From positions 1 through 64,000 of the forward strand of contig CBFIEM010000010.1 of the NCBI GenBank assembly GCA_965661625.1: a DNA stretch of 64,000 nt, in the 5' to 3' direction. A program made the position numbers and the translations under genes. The notes under the pieces were generated by a model. The model did not search any database. It saw only the letters and a program-made list of their open reading frames with translations, and was not told the DNA's origin. Origin of the DNA: GCA-2705995 sp965661625. GTDB lineage: Bacteria > Bacteroidota > Bacteroidia > Flavobacteriales_G > Salibacteraceae. How positions within the stretch are numbered: position 1 is the first letter of the stretch; each line of letters begins with the position of its first letter. Shown piece by piece: positions 51,412 through 59,741 of this stretch.

Positions 51412-52460
51412 TGTTCGCAAGGCAGTGTTATCGTAAAGGTTGAACCTTGGCCTGGTCCTTCACTAATTGCATTTATACTCCCACCTACAGCTTCGATCAT
51501 TTTTCTGCACAGGTGCATCCCGATACCATGAGAGGCCTCATCTCCTGTTCCTTTGCGCATCATTGGTGAGTTATACTGAAATATATCTTCTACCCTACTT
51601 GGTTCAAACCCCATCCCTTTGTCGGTAATTCGAAATTCCAAGGAATTATCCAAAACGGATGCACTCACATCAATCTGCGATCCTTTCGAAGAAAACTTAA
51701 TGGCATTATCCAGCACATTAGTCAGCACCATTCTCAGTTCACGCTCTGGGATATGCACATCCATTTTAATTTTTGTGTAATTTATTGTCAGCTCCTTGGG
51801 AAGCGTTTGATGTTCGAATCCTTGAATGATTTTTTGAGTAAACACATCCAAACTCACTTCATGCATTAAATTCCTCGTACCACCTTCAAACTGGGCGCTG
51901 CGAAGTAATGTCATCGAGTCATTCAATTGATTCAGTTGTTTTTTAATGGCCTGTTCTAACAAGTTTAACATTGACAAGCGCTCATCCTCACTTGATTCTT
52001 CCTTTATGAAATCGATCATACTCAGTGCTGATCTCGCTGGACTTTGCAAATCGTGACTCAACATTTGAAGCGTGTTGGAACGTTCTTTTTCAAACGTCTG
52101 TAATGCATTTATTGCGCGATGTACATCTGTCATTAAAACCCCTACCTCATCCCGGTACCCTGCAGGAATTGACTCTACTTTTCCTTCGTATAAATATGCA
52201 TTTAGGGTGTTTTTTGCGCGTAAAACGGGTAATAGCAACTTATTGAGAATAATTAAAGTAATGGCAGTTGCAGCTAATGTGAAAATTAAAGTAAACACCC
52301 CTAGTGTTATTGCCAATTCTTCTGGCAATTGTGTAATTAATAGGTATCCGATTATTCCGAACAATGGAATGTGTATCCCGACAAATGCAACTGCAAGTAT
52401 TTTTAGATTATAGTGCTTAGAAAGTACAGGAACTTTAGAGAGGGCGTGATAGATTTTCAT
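51408..52460 (-). CDS. Sensor histidine kinase (orphan)
   Basis: A 350-residue membrane kinase with two membrane segments (~20-42 and ~48-73), a HAMP-like linker and dimerisation/phosphoacceptor helix LSHDLQSP with His136. The ATPase domain has N-box LTNVLDNAIKF, G1 DKGMGFE and G2 GIGMHLC. The short loop between the membrane segments leaves almost no periplasmic sensor. No response-regulator gene is adjacent, so the partner must be encoded elsewhere. Confidence 0.92.
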   Translation of the reverse strand: MKIYHALSKVPVLSKHYNLKILAVAFVGIHIPLFGIIGYLLITQLPEELAITLGVFTLIFTLAATAITLIILNKLLLPVLRAKNTLNAYLYEGKVESIPAGYRDEVGVLMTDVHRAINALQTFEKERSNTLQMLSHDLQSPARSALSMIDFIKEESSEDERLSMLNLLEQAIKKQLNQLNDSMTLLRSAQFEGGTRNLMHEVSLDVFTQKIIQGFEHQTLPKELTINYTKIKMDVHIPERELRMVLTNVLDNAIKFSSKGSQIDVSASVLDNSLEFRITDKGMGFEPSRVEDIFQYNSPMMRKGTGDEASHGIGMHLCRKMIEAVGGSINAISEGPGQGSTFTITLPCEH

Positions 52461-52526
52461 AAATTTTAGCGTTGGTGACTAATATACGCTCGGTAACGCA
52501 AAGTGGTTTTTTTAACTCAAATCCAA

Positions 52527-54197
52527 TTAGTATTTCACAACACTTCTTACAATTGAAACTGCATCGAAACGAATTTTCACATGGTAAACCCCAGGGGATA
52601 GCGCTTCAAATTGAGTAAGCTCAAGTGTATTTGATTCTGGAGTTGCTAATTCTTGAAAAACTTGCCTCCCATTTATATCATAGATAAAAAACATCGGGGA
52701 GCCTAATACGGGGTTCCAGGAAACGGTGGTAACCGTTTGCGTTGGATTCGGAAAAAAGACAAGCGCATCATCTCCTTTCCGTTCTGGCAACCCGGCTAAA
52801 ATTGCATTTGCGCTTTCAAAATTCGGGATCCCGTATCCGTAATCGGCGTTAGGGCTATGGTACAGGTGAGCACTTCGCTCTATGGCTTCAAAAATATTTC
52901 GCGCAGGTTGGTTCGGTTCACTTTGCCACAAGCAAGCAGCAGCACCTGCAACTGTAGGTCCGCTGAATGAAGTGCCATAAACGTAGCGTATAGAATCGCC
53001 ATACCACCAAGATGCGACAGCTGCACCTGCGGCTGATACATTTGGCTTAATTGCCCCATCGCTTGCCGGACCTCTACTGCTAAATTCTGCTATAGACCCA
53101 TTTACTTCGGTCGCTCCTACTGCAAGCACTCCATGAGCATCTGCTGGAGTACCAATGTGGAACCAAGGGTTATTTCCATAATTTCCTGCTGAATTAACAA
53201 CGAGCATTCCTTTTGAAGCAGCAATATTAGCTCCTCTTGCCATTGGGGTTGTGTTTCCGTCTAGGTCTAGGTAAGTGTGATTTTGCAATGAATCATCGAA
53301 CGTTGTATACCCCAAGGAGGTTGTTAACAAATCAACTCCTGCACTATCGGCTGCTTCTGCAGCAGCAACCCAATTGTATTCTTCTAATAACAACTCAGTT
53401 CCTGCATTTTCTGTTCGATACAAATAGTATTCTGAAGCCGGGGCGGCTCCCATTAATTCATTTGGAACATTGGCTCCTAAAAAGGACATCACAGCCATTC
53501 CGTGACTGTGTTTATTGTATGAAATTGGACTGCCATCAACAAAATCCCACCCCCCTAGAATTTGATTATTTGAGAATAATGAATCAAAAGCTTTGAGGGT
53601 GTCTAGTCCTGCAAACCCAGCATCCATGACGCCGATTTGTATCCCCTTTCCATAAAAGCCATCATTATGGAGATTGGGTAAATTGATAAGTCCAAGTTGG
53701 TCTTCAGCAGCACCATATAAAGACTGCACATAAGCTACAGTTCCTTTTTTATCGGCAAAATTTATTGCCAATTTGTCCTCACTTGAACCATACTTTTTAT
53801 ACCCCAATTTTTTACCACTCGAAACATCGATTACATGTGGCAGCGACTGAATTGCAGCACGTAAATTGGTGTCCGCAAGCTCAACCACGGCGGCATTGAA
53901 CCATTTTAAAGCATATTTTACCCGCGCTCCGTTCAGGGCATTTATTGACTGAATGTAAGCGGGGTTAACAGGTAAATCTTCGATTAGAATAGGGATATTC
54001 TGAGTAACTCTACGATCAATCGCGCGCGCACTCAGGAATTCAGACGGAGATGTGACAGAGAAGGGCGAGTTTAGCTTATCTGTGAATTCAACGAGGTAAT
54101 GGTTTGGAGCAAGCTGTGCTCTTATAGGCTGAAATCCAAGAGCACTTACAAGACTAATTGTCCAGCATAACTTCTTTTTCAACCCTACCGAGGTCAT
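52527..54197 (-). CDS. Subtilisin-like S8 peptidase with type-A T9SS sorting tail
   Basis: From ATG 54197 the product is 556 residues. Signal peptide (KKKLCWTISLVSALGFQPIR), a propeptide-like region, then the S8 domain with the triad Asp192 (GVMDAGF), His232 (HSHGMAV) and Ser410 (GTSFSGP). The last ~75 residues form a Por-secretion tail (FFPNPTQTVTTVSW, ...LSPGVYHVKI). It is exported by the T9SS and acts outside the cell or at its surface. Its start overlaps the end of the upstream MORN-like gene by 44 bp. Earlier in-frame starts (54251, 54230) are possible but give no better signal. Confidence 0.92.
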   Translation of the reverse strand: MTSVGLKKKLCWTISLVSALGFQPIRAQLAPNHYLVEFTDKLNSPFSVTSPSEFLSARAIDRRVTQNIPILIEDLPVNPAYIQSINALNGARVKYALKWFNAAVVELADTNLRAAIQSLPHVIDVSSGKKLGYKKYGSSEDKLAINFADKKGTVAYVQSLYGAAEDQLGLINLPNLHNDGFYGKGIQIGVMDAGFAGLDTLKAFDSLFSNNQILGGWDFVDGSPISYNKHSHGMAVMSFLGANVPNELMGAAPASEYYLYRTENAGTELLLEEYNWVAAAEAADSAGVDLLTTSLGYTTFDDSLQNHTYLDLDGNTTPMARGANIAASKGMLVVNSAGNYGNNPWFHIGTPADAHGVLAVGATEVNGSIAEFSSRGPASDGAIKPNVSAAGAAVASWWYGDSIRYVYGTSFSGPTVAGAAACLWQSEPNQPARNIFEAIERSAHLYHSPNADYGYGIPNFESANAILAGLPERKGDDALVFFPNPTQTVTTVSWNPVLGSPMFFIYDINGRQVFQELATPESNTLELTQFEALSPGVYHVKIRFDAVSIVRSVVKY

Positions 54198-54861
54198 ATT
54201 TTCTAACCAGTTTTTCAAAGCCTTTTTCATTGTAAAACTTCCATACACCATCTTTCACTGCATTGCGATAGGAGCCTTCCATCTCTACCTTACCTGTAAC
54301 ACTGTAATATACGACATTACCATCTGGATTTCCATCAATATAACTCCCTTCAAACTTTTTTGTTCCGTCTGGCCAAAACTCTAAGCGCTCACCAGTTTCT
54401 AACCCTTCAACAAATTCTGTAGACCTTGAAACTTGGCCATTATCGTAAAAAGTAACAGAAACACCGTGTCGTTTGCCAGCTGCGTATTCTTCTTTGGCAC
54501 TTAAGTTACCATTCCCATCATAAAAGAACCACATACCTGATTTCAACTTATTCAGGTATGGGCCTTTCGCCATTACTTTCCGGTTAGTATAAAATATTGT
54601 TGCATCACCTGTTCCATCCTCACGGAAAACTACGTGGGCACTTTCCTTTTCCTTATAATCGTAGTAGGTAAATTCGCCAACAGGTACTCCATGGTTAAAC
54701 CTTCCTTCATACTGTTTGGTGCCACGGTCTATTTTTTTAATCCAATACCCATGTTTCTGACCAGCATCATCTGTTTGATTCAACGTATCTGTTTGGGCAA
54801 AAGACATAACGCTCAACAAGCATCCAATAAATAGACCTACAATTCGTGTCATAACTACCAT
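54154..54861 (-). CDS. Secreted MORN-like (YwqK-type) repeat protein
   Basis: From ATG 54861 (54852 also possible) the product is 235 residues with signal peptide MTRIVGLFIGCLLSVMSFAQ. It holds about seven MORN-like units of the type K-x-G-x-[WY]-x-[FY]-[YD], e.g. KSGMWFFYDGNGNLSAKEEY and KKFEGSYIDGNPDGNVVYYS. Databases often label such proteins YwqK-type antitoxins, but no toxin lies beside it and it is secreted. It is probably a surface or periplasmic binding protein. Its end overlaps the protease start. Confidence 0.8.
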   Translation of the reverse strand: MVVMTRIVGLFIGCLLSVMSFAQTDTLNQTDDAGQKHGYWIKKIDRGTKQYEGRFNHGVPVGEFTYYDYKEKESAHVVFREDGTGDATIFYTNRKVMAKGPYLNKLKSGMWFFYDGNGNLSAKEEYAAGKRHGVSVTFYDNGQVSRSTEFVEGLETGERLEFWPDGTKKFEGSYIDGNPDGNVVYYSVTGKVEMEGSYRNAVKDGVWKFYNEKGFEKLVRKYDLGRVEKEVMLDN

Positions 54862-54889
54862 TTTGAATGTTGAACACCCTTTACGCTTT

Positions 54890-55870
54890 TCACGTAACAG
54901 ACTGTTTTTGTTCAACAATGAATTTGCGTCCTTCTGAAAAGAAACCCATTCCATATGCATACAACTGAACAAACGAAGTAACTATACTGATTAGTGCAAC
55001 GGGTAATGATTTATTCTTCACAAGGGAGTCTAAAAAAATTAACGCGTAATACACTCCGAAAATACCAATACCTATTTTAAACAAGTCGAAATCTATGAAA
55101 AAGGTCGCCCCAAGTGCAAAGCAACTAAGCACAAATACGGCAGGTAAGAGGTGTACCACTTTCACCTCATTTGGGTAAAACCGTTTGATATTAATTCTGG
55201 CCCTACCAAAGAAGAATAACTGCTTATAGAACTGAACGATACTTGTTCTCCGTTTGTGGTAAATAAAGGCTTTAGGAATTAAAGCCGAAGTATATCCAGC
55301 ATTTATAATACGTATGGAGTACTCCAAGTCTTCACCCATCCGTGTAATTTTAAAGCCTCCAAGATTTTTCCATACTGAGCGATGAATACCCATATTAAAG
55401 CTTCTAGGGTGAAATGCTCCCACATGCTCTTCATTACCACGAATACCTCCCGTTGTAAACAATGAAGTCATTGAATACGAAATAGCCTTTTGTACTGGGG
55501 TAAATGAGTGATGTGCAGCATCTGGTCCACCAAAAACACGAACCGCTGGATGTTTTTCCAGAAACAAGTTTACTTCATCGAAATAATTGGAAGGAATAAG
55601 CGCATCACTATCAAAGATTACAAACCACTCGCCTTTTGCATGTTCAAACGCAAAGTTGCGCGTAAAACCCTGACCTGTATTGGGTTTCGTAAAATAGCGA
55701 ACATTGAGTTGATGCTCAAATGAATGTACAATATCCGCTGCATCGTTTTCACTCCCATCTTCTACCACGAGCACTTCAAAATCGCGGTATTGTTGCTGAC
55801 AGAGCGACTCCAATAATTCCCGAATTTCATCGGGGCGATTATATAATGGAATTATAACGGAATACTTCAT
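54890..55870 (-). CDS. Glycosyltransferase family 2, membrane-anchored
   Basis: A 326-residue GT-A enzyme: IIPLYNRPDEIRELLESL at the start, the VVEDGSE nucleotide site, the metal-binding FDSDALIP (DxD), an acceptor region GEDLEYSIRI, and two C-terminal membrane segments (~245-300). It transfers a sugar to a lipid or glycan on the cytoplasmic face. It overlaps the next GT2 by 4 bp, so the two are co-translated. Confidence 0.9.
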   Translation of the reverse strand: MKYSVIIPLYNRPDEIRELLESLCQQQYRDFEVLVVEDGSENDAADIVHSFEHQLNVRYFTKPNTGQGFTRNFAFEHAKGEWFVIFDSDALIPSNYFDEVNLFLEKHPAVRVFGGPDAAHHSFTPVQKAISYSMTSLFTTGGIRGNEEHVGAFHPRSFNMGIHRSVWKNLGGFKITRMGEDLEYSIRIINAGYTSALIPKAFIYHKRRTSIVQFYKQLFFFGRARINIKRFYPNEVKVVHLLPAVFVLSCFALGATFFIDFDLFKIGIGIFGVYYALIFLDSLVKNKSLPVALISIVTSFVQLYAYGMGFFSEGRKFIVEQKQSVT

Positions 55871-56838
55871 GTATCCAAATTTCGCTGATCACTCACTTGA
55901 TAGAGGGAGCGCTCTGGAGCGTTTCGAGATATTAGTTCAGCAAGGAAACCTGCCAAAAACAGTTGAGTTCCTAAGAGCATTACAGTAAGTGCAATGTAGA
56001 AAAGCGGATTATCTGCTATCAGGGCTTTCTTTTCGTGAACAACCATAAGGTAATACAGTTTCTCAATCCCTATAAATGCCGCCAACACAAATCCAGCAGC
56101 AAACATGAGTGTGCCCAATGGGCCGAAAAAATGCATCGGACGCTTCCCATACTTTGTCACAAATGTAATGCTCAGCAAATCCAAGTACCCCCTTAAGAAA
56201 CGTTCCCATCCAAACTTAGAGGTTCCATAAGGTCTTGCACGATGCTCTACCACCTTTTCCCCAATTTTAGCAAACCCTTCTTGCTTTGCAATTACAGGAA
56301 TATAGCGGTGCATCTCGCCATAAACTTCAATGTTGTGAACCACTTCACCTTTGTAAGCTTTTAGTCCACAATTGAAATCATGCAGGTAAATCCCACTCAC
56401 TTTTCGCGTTGCCCAATTGAATAATTTAGTAGGAATGGTTTTTGACAATGGATCATGGCGCTTTTGCTTCCAACCTGAAATCAAGTCATACCCATCTTCG
56501 ACTATTAATTGATACAGTTCAGGAAGTTCATCAGGGCTGTCTTGAAGGTCTGCGTCCATGGTAACGACTACATTTCCAGATGTTGCTTTAAAGCCTACTT
56601 GAAGCGCCGCTGATTTACCGTAATTTCTTCGGAAACGTATTGGTTTAACTTCTGAATGTTTTTCGGACATTCCCTCCAAAATTGACCATGAGTGGTCAGT
56701 ACTTCCGTCATCAATAAAAATAACTTCAAAGGACCTCCCCTCTGCGGTTAAAACGCGCTTTATCCAATCAAAAAGCTCTTGAAGAGACTCCTCCTCATTA
56801 AATAGTGGAACAACAATACTGATATCTAATGCCTTCAT
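55867..56838 (-). CDS. Glycosyltransferase family 2, polyprenyl-phosphate (DPM/GtrB-like)
   Basis: A 323-residue protein: SIVVPLFNEEESLQELFDWI, the IDDGSTDHSW site, the VTMDADLQDSPDELPEL metal motif and the GLKAYKGEVV segment typical of dolichol-phosphate-mannose/GtrB-type enzymes. Two C-terminal membrane helices follow (LMFAAGFVLAAFIGI and IALTVMLLGTQLFLAGF). It charges a lipid carrier with a sugar for envelope glycosylation; the sugar is unknown. It lies 16 bp after the DUF4199 gene. Confidence 0.93.
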   Translation of the reverse strand: MKALDISIVVPLFNEEESLQELFDWIKRVLTAEGRSFEVIFIDDGSTDHSWSILEGMSEKHSEVKPIRFRRNYGKSAALQVGFKATSGNVVVTMDADLQDSPDELPELYQLIVEDGYDLISGWKQKRHDPLSKTIPTKLFNWATRKVSGIYLHDFNCGLKAYKGEVVHNIEVYGEMHRYIPVIAKQEGFAKIGEKVVEHRARPYGTSKFGWERFLRGYLDLLSITFVTKYGKRPMHFFGPLGTLMFAAGFVLAAFIGIEKLYYLMVVHEKKALIADNPLFYIALTVMLLGTQLFLAGFLAELISRNAPERSLYQVSDQRNLDT

Positions 56839-56854
56839 GTAATGGTTCTCTGTG

Positions 56855-57364
56855 CTATTTAGACTTTAAAACTGCCCCTAAAACTAAGGAGATTAAAACG
56901 CCAAAAAAAACGGTTGAAAGGATTGATGATGTGGCAAAACCCTCAGGTGAAAACAACTGCTCATATAATGCCATTGTTTGATCTATTTCCCTATCGGAAA
57001 GGTTGAGTTGCTCAATTTCCTCATAAGCTAAGTCAAGCATTCTTGCTGCAACGGACCCATCAATGACCTTCAGGTAGCTGTAAATGAGAGAACCCACTAG
57101 TATACTTGAAAGGGATGCAATGAGAGAACCATGTTTTACTATTCTTCCATAGGAAATCACTCCTGCATAATGCTCTTTTTTGATGGTGTTAAGCAGGTAG
57201 TATAATGCTGTAATATTCGCAGCAAAAGAAATAATTGAAAACCACCATTCACCTTCTAGGTTAAATATTAGTGGAATTAAACTCATCACAACCACCACCA
57301 TTCCATACATGGCAGAATAATTTAAGGTGGATTTAAAATCTACTGATTCTTCTTGTAGTTCCAT
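56855..57364 (-). CDS. DUF4199 membrane protein
   Basis: From ATG 57364 the product is 169 residues with four membrane segments (e.g. YSAMYGMVVVVMSLIPLIF and ILSTVFFGVLISLVLGAVL) and the family pattern ISYGRIVKHGSLIASLSSIL. Function is unknown. It heads the glycosyltransferase/protease operon. The ORF opens at 57418, but a perfect -7 box at 57382-57389 favours the 57364 start. Confidence 0.85.
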   Translation of the reverse strand: MELQEESVDFKSTLNYSAMYGMVVVVMSLIPLIFNLEGEWWFSIISFAANITALYYLLNTIKKEHYAGVISYGRIVKHGSLIASLSSILVGSLIYSYLKVIDGSVAARMLDLAYEEIEQLNLSDREIDQTMALYEQLFSPEGFATSSILSTVFFGVLISLVLGAVLKSK

Positions 57365-57381
57365 CTGAAAATGTTGAGCCA

Positions 57382-57389
57382 CAAAGTTA
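57382..57389 (-). promoter_or_regulatory. -7 box of DUF4199-GT operon
   Basis: The minus strand reads TAACTTTG, exact consensus, 17 nt upstream of the ATG at 57364. No well-placed -33 TTG. Confidence 0.45.
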
Positions 57390-57417
57390 TCTGAAAATCC
57401 GAAATTTCTCCTACCCA

Positions 57418-57448
57418 TTGTTATTCCATTATGCTTTTACTACTTTTG
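57418..57448 (+). promoter_or_regulatory. SRP RNA promoter
   Basis: TTG (57418-57420), 20 bp, TACTTTTG (57441-57448): a complete Bacteroidota housekeeping promoter. The predicted start, 5 nt on, coincides with the 5' end of the RNA. Confidence 0.88.
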
Positions 57449-57452
57449 CCGC

Positions 57453-57556
57453 TGGGTTAGTCTTGCACGGCCAGCTCCTGCTGAATCCCCCAGGATCGGA
57501 AGGTAGCAAGGGTAAGCGGTCGTAGCGGCGCGATGCAAGTAGCTAACCCATTTTTT
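57453..57556 (+). ncRNA. ffs: Signal recognition particle RNA (small bacterial 4.5S type)
   Basis: It contains the SRP domain-IV hallmark: CTCCTGCTGAATCCCCCAGG followed by ATCGGAAGGTAGCAAGGGTA, i.e. the GGAA tetraloop arm and the internal loop that bind Ffh. The ends pair (TGGGTTAG with CTAACCCA) to close one long hairpin, then six T residues terminate it. No Alu domain is present, as in most Gram-negatives. Confidence 0.95.
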
Positions 57557-57629
57557 GTGCCCTAAATTCTGGTCAATATCATGAAATCAGATCAAATAAA
57601 AATCGCCTTTCACGGCACCTTCTTTTCCT

Positions 57630-57637
57630 TATTTTTG
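57630..57637 (+). promoter_or_regulatory. -7 box of yebC
   Basis: TATTTTTG, exact consensus, 23 nt before the ATG. -33 not clear. Confidence 0.45.
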
Positions 57638-57660
57638 TAGTCCATTAAACATAAGATTCT

Positions 57661-58389
57661 ATGGGCAGAGCATTTGAATACCGCAGAGCAGCAAAAGAAA
57701 AACGCTGGGATAAAATGTCAAAGATATTCCCCAAACTAGCGCGTGCAATTACACTAGCAGCGAAAGAGGGTGGTGAAGATCCCGATATGAATCCACGACT
57801 GCGAACAGCAATTCAAAATGCCAAGTCCCAGAACATGCCTAAAGACAACATCGAGAATGCGATTAAACGCGCTTCTGGAAATGATGCTGCCGACTACCAA
57901 GAGGTTACTTATGAAGGCAAAGGTCCTCATGGTGTTTTGGTATTTGTTGAATGTGCTACAGATAACACTACAAGAACAGTAGCCAATGTAAAGTCTTACT
58001 TCAATAAAGCAGGCGGTTCACTTGTAGTTAATGGCTCACTTGAGTTCATGTTTGATCGTAAAGCTATTTTTCGGTTTGAAGTACCAGAAGGCAAAGATTT
58101 GGAAGATCTTGAGCTTGAGCTTATTGATTATGGTCTTCAAGAGATTGAGGCATTGGAAGCTGAGGAGGGTGAAAACCAACTCGCCATGGCTACTGCAGAT
58201 TACACAGATTTCGGGAACCTCTCTACTGCATTCGATGAGATGGGGATAGAAGTAAAAAAGTCTTCGCTAGAACGCATCCCTACTTCTCCTATTGAGCTTT
58301 CAGAAGACGACATGGAAGATGTAGAAAAGCTGCTAGACAAAATTGAAGATGACGATGATGTTCAGGCTGTATTCAACAACATAGCATAG
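57661..58389 (+). CDS. YebC/PmpR family DNA-binding or translation factor
   Basis: A 242-residue protein starting MGRAFEYRRAAKEKRWDKMS, with FPKLARAITLAAKEGGEDP, NMPKDNIENAIKRASG, YEGKGPHGVLVFVECATDN and the acidic C-terminal end. All are hallmarks of the universal YebC family, described as transcription regulators and more recently as a factor for translation of difficult (proline-rich) stretches. Length is usual. It sits alone with its own -7 box; the stop lies one base from the convergent neighbour's stop. Confidence 0.95.
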   Translation: MGRAFEYRRAAKEKRWDKMSKIFPKLARAITLAAKEGGEDPDMNPRLRTAIQNAKSQNMPKDNIENAIKRASGNDAADYQEVTYEGKGPHGVLVFVECATDNTTRTVANVKSYFNKAGGSLVVNGSLEFMFDRKAIFRFEVPEGKDLEDLELELIDYGLQEIEALEAEEGENQLAMATADYTDFGNLSTAFDEMGIEVKKSSLERIPTSPIELSEDDMEDVEKLLDKIEDDDDVQAVFNNIA

Positions 58390-58390
58390 C

Positions 58391-59308
58391 CTACCACTCT
58401 ATTTCCAGCGCACCCGTATGTGTTGACAAAATGTGTTCATTTGATCCGTGATTGAATGCTACTTCTACGGAAGCATTTAGACTTTCGCGAACTACACCAT
58501 CCATCCCTCCGCGGCTTGGTGACCTAAGCTCAACGGAATCTTGCATACGTGCTTTTACCTGTAACTTTTTACGTTTGAAGGTGAAGGTTAAATCCACTGA
58601 TTCCTTATCGACCTGTAACATGGTCATTCTAGCGAATTGATACTGATTGAACAAATGGCAGTGTTCACCAACCTTAAGGGTAGCAGTATAGACATTTACG
58701 CGTACCCCAAAAAAGTTCAGCTCAGCAACAGCTAACATTAACGATCCTTCTTGACCAGGAAAAAAAGCTTGGAGCCAAATGTGTTTCTCCGGAAAAGCTT
58801 TTCCCCAGTCTTTCTCTAAATACGCTAAAACTGCTGTACCTCTATCTTGATGGCTTTGAAGAGCGCCCATTGCATACAATCCGATCACAGCATGATTACA
58901 TGGTAATGCATTAATGTACGATGCTGGACCCAACACCCCATCCCCCCAGATTCCTCTGGGTAAAACAGCAACATGCTCAAACTTAACACTGATTGCCAGC
59001 CCCGCGTCGTTTACAAAAAGCTGTTTCTCACTCAAGGTGTTTCCGCCAATATTTACTGACCACGTGGGGTCGTGCCGGAATGTGCATTGATCAATTGAAT
59101 ATTCCTTGAAGTGCACTTCATGACTGGAGTCAAACCATTGTAGAAAACCAAAACTGTGCTTTGGATTCAAGCAAACTCCTAAAATCACAACGGTACTGTT
59201 GCCATTTATTGGATTCGTAATCCGTGTGTACCAACCTTCAAAATACCTGGTGTTATTTAGGTTGCCTTGAAAGCCCGATTTCAGCGATCCTTGCTTGGTT
59301 TCGAACAT
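58391..59308 (-). CDS. Tocopherol cyclase-like protein
   Basis: A 305-residue protein with the marks of the tocopherol-cyclase family: NTRYFEGWYTRI near the N-terminus, FGFLQWF, and the most conserved block AYLEKDWGKAFPEKHIWLQA. Plant and cyanobacterial members close the chromanol ring of vitamin E. Bacteroidota members have no proven substrate, and no phytyl or homogentisate gene lies nearby. It is therefore more likely a lipocalin-like or lipid-processing relative. No signal peptide is seen. Confidence 0.82.
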   Translation of the reverse strand: MFETKQGSLKSGFQGNLNNTRYFEGWYTRITNPINGNSTVVILGVCLNPKHSFGFLQWFDSSHEVHFKEYSIDQCTFRHDPTWSVNIGGNTLSEKQLFVNDAGLAISVKFEHVAVLPRGIWGDGVLGPASYINALPCNHAVIGLYAMGALQSHQDRGTAVLAYLEKDWGKAFPEKHIWLQAFFPGQEGSLMLAVAELNFFGVRVNVYTATLKVGEHCHLFNQYQFARMTMLQVDKESVDLTFTFKRKKLQVKARMQDSVELRSPSRGGMDGVVRESLNASVEVAFNHGSNEHILSTHTGALEIEW

Positions 59309-59741
59309 AGTTGGTGAAGGTAGTTAAATGACCGTGCATAATGAAGTTAAGAACTTACTGAAAACAAAAAGAGGACAGCATGAGCGCCATCCCCTTTTCG
59401 AACCATTAAATCTAACCTAACCCTAATACTTTAACCATCTACGAGCATAAATGTTTAAAGTTCTATCTAAAACCTTTTCAGGGCTGCAATTGTATATTTT
59501 TATTCTATTCAAAACTTAAAAAAGGAACATTATATTCTGAACAACCTAAACAGTTCATTCAATGGGCTAACACCACACCGGTGATGTCTAAATTAAAATA
59601 TTGATTTATAGCACCTTGAACCATGTGAAAAACACCCAATACCTTGTTTTAAAACGCATAACTAGAATAGCCAACTCTGTTTTTTTAGGCTGATTTTAGT
59701 ATGCGCGCCTAATTAAAGAATCGTGAAAAAGCAACAATAAT
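59309..59741. other. 433-bp gap without a recognised gene
   Basis: A/T-rich sequence between the tocopherol-cyclase-like gene start and the lysA stop. No ORF of useful length, RNA motif or good terminator was found. A direct-repeat-like CTAACCTAACCCTAATACTT stretch lies at ~59413-59432 and an 8-bp palindrome CACCGGTG near 59577. It may hold the promoter of the minus-strand gene, a small RNA, or decayed sequence. Confidence 0.5.

Noticed and set aside
54154..54861. Toxin-antitoxin antitoxin (YwqK label)
   Set aside because: A signal peptide, MORN-like repeats and no toxin gene nearby argue against an antitoxin role.
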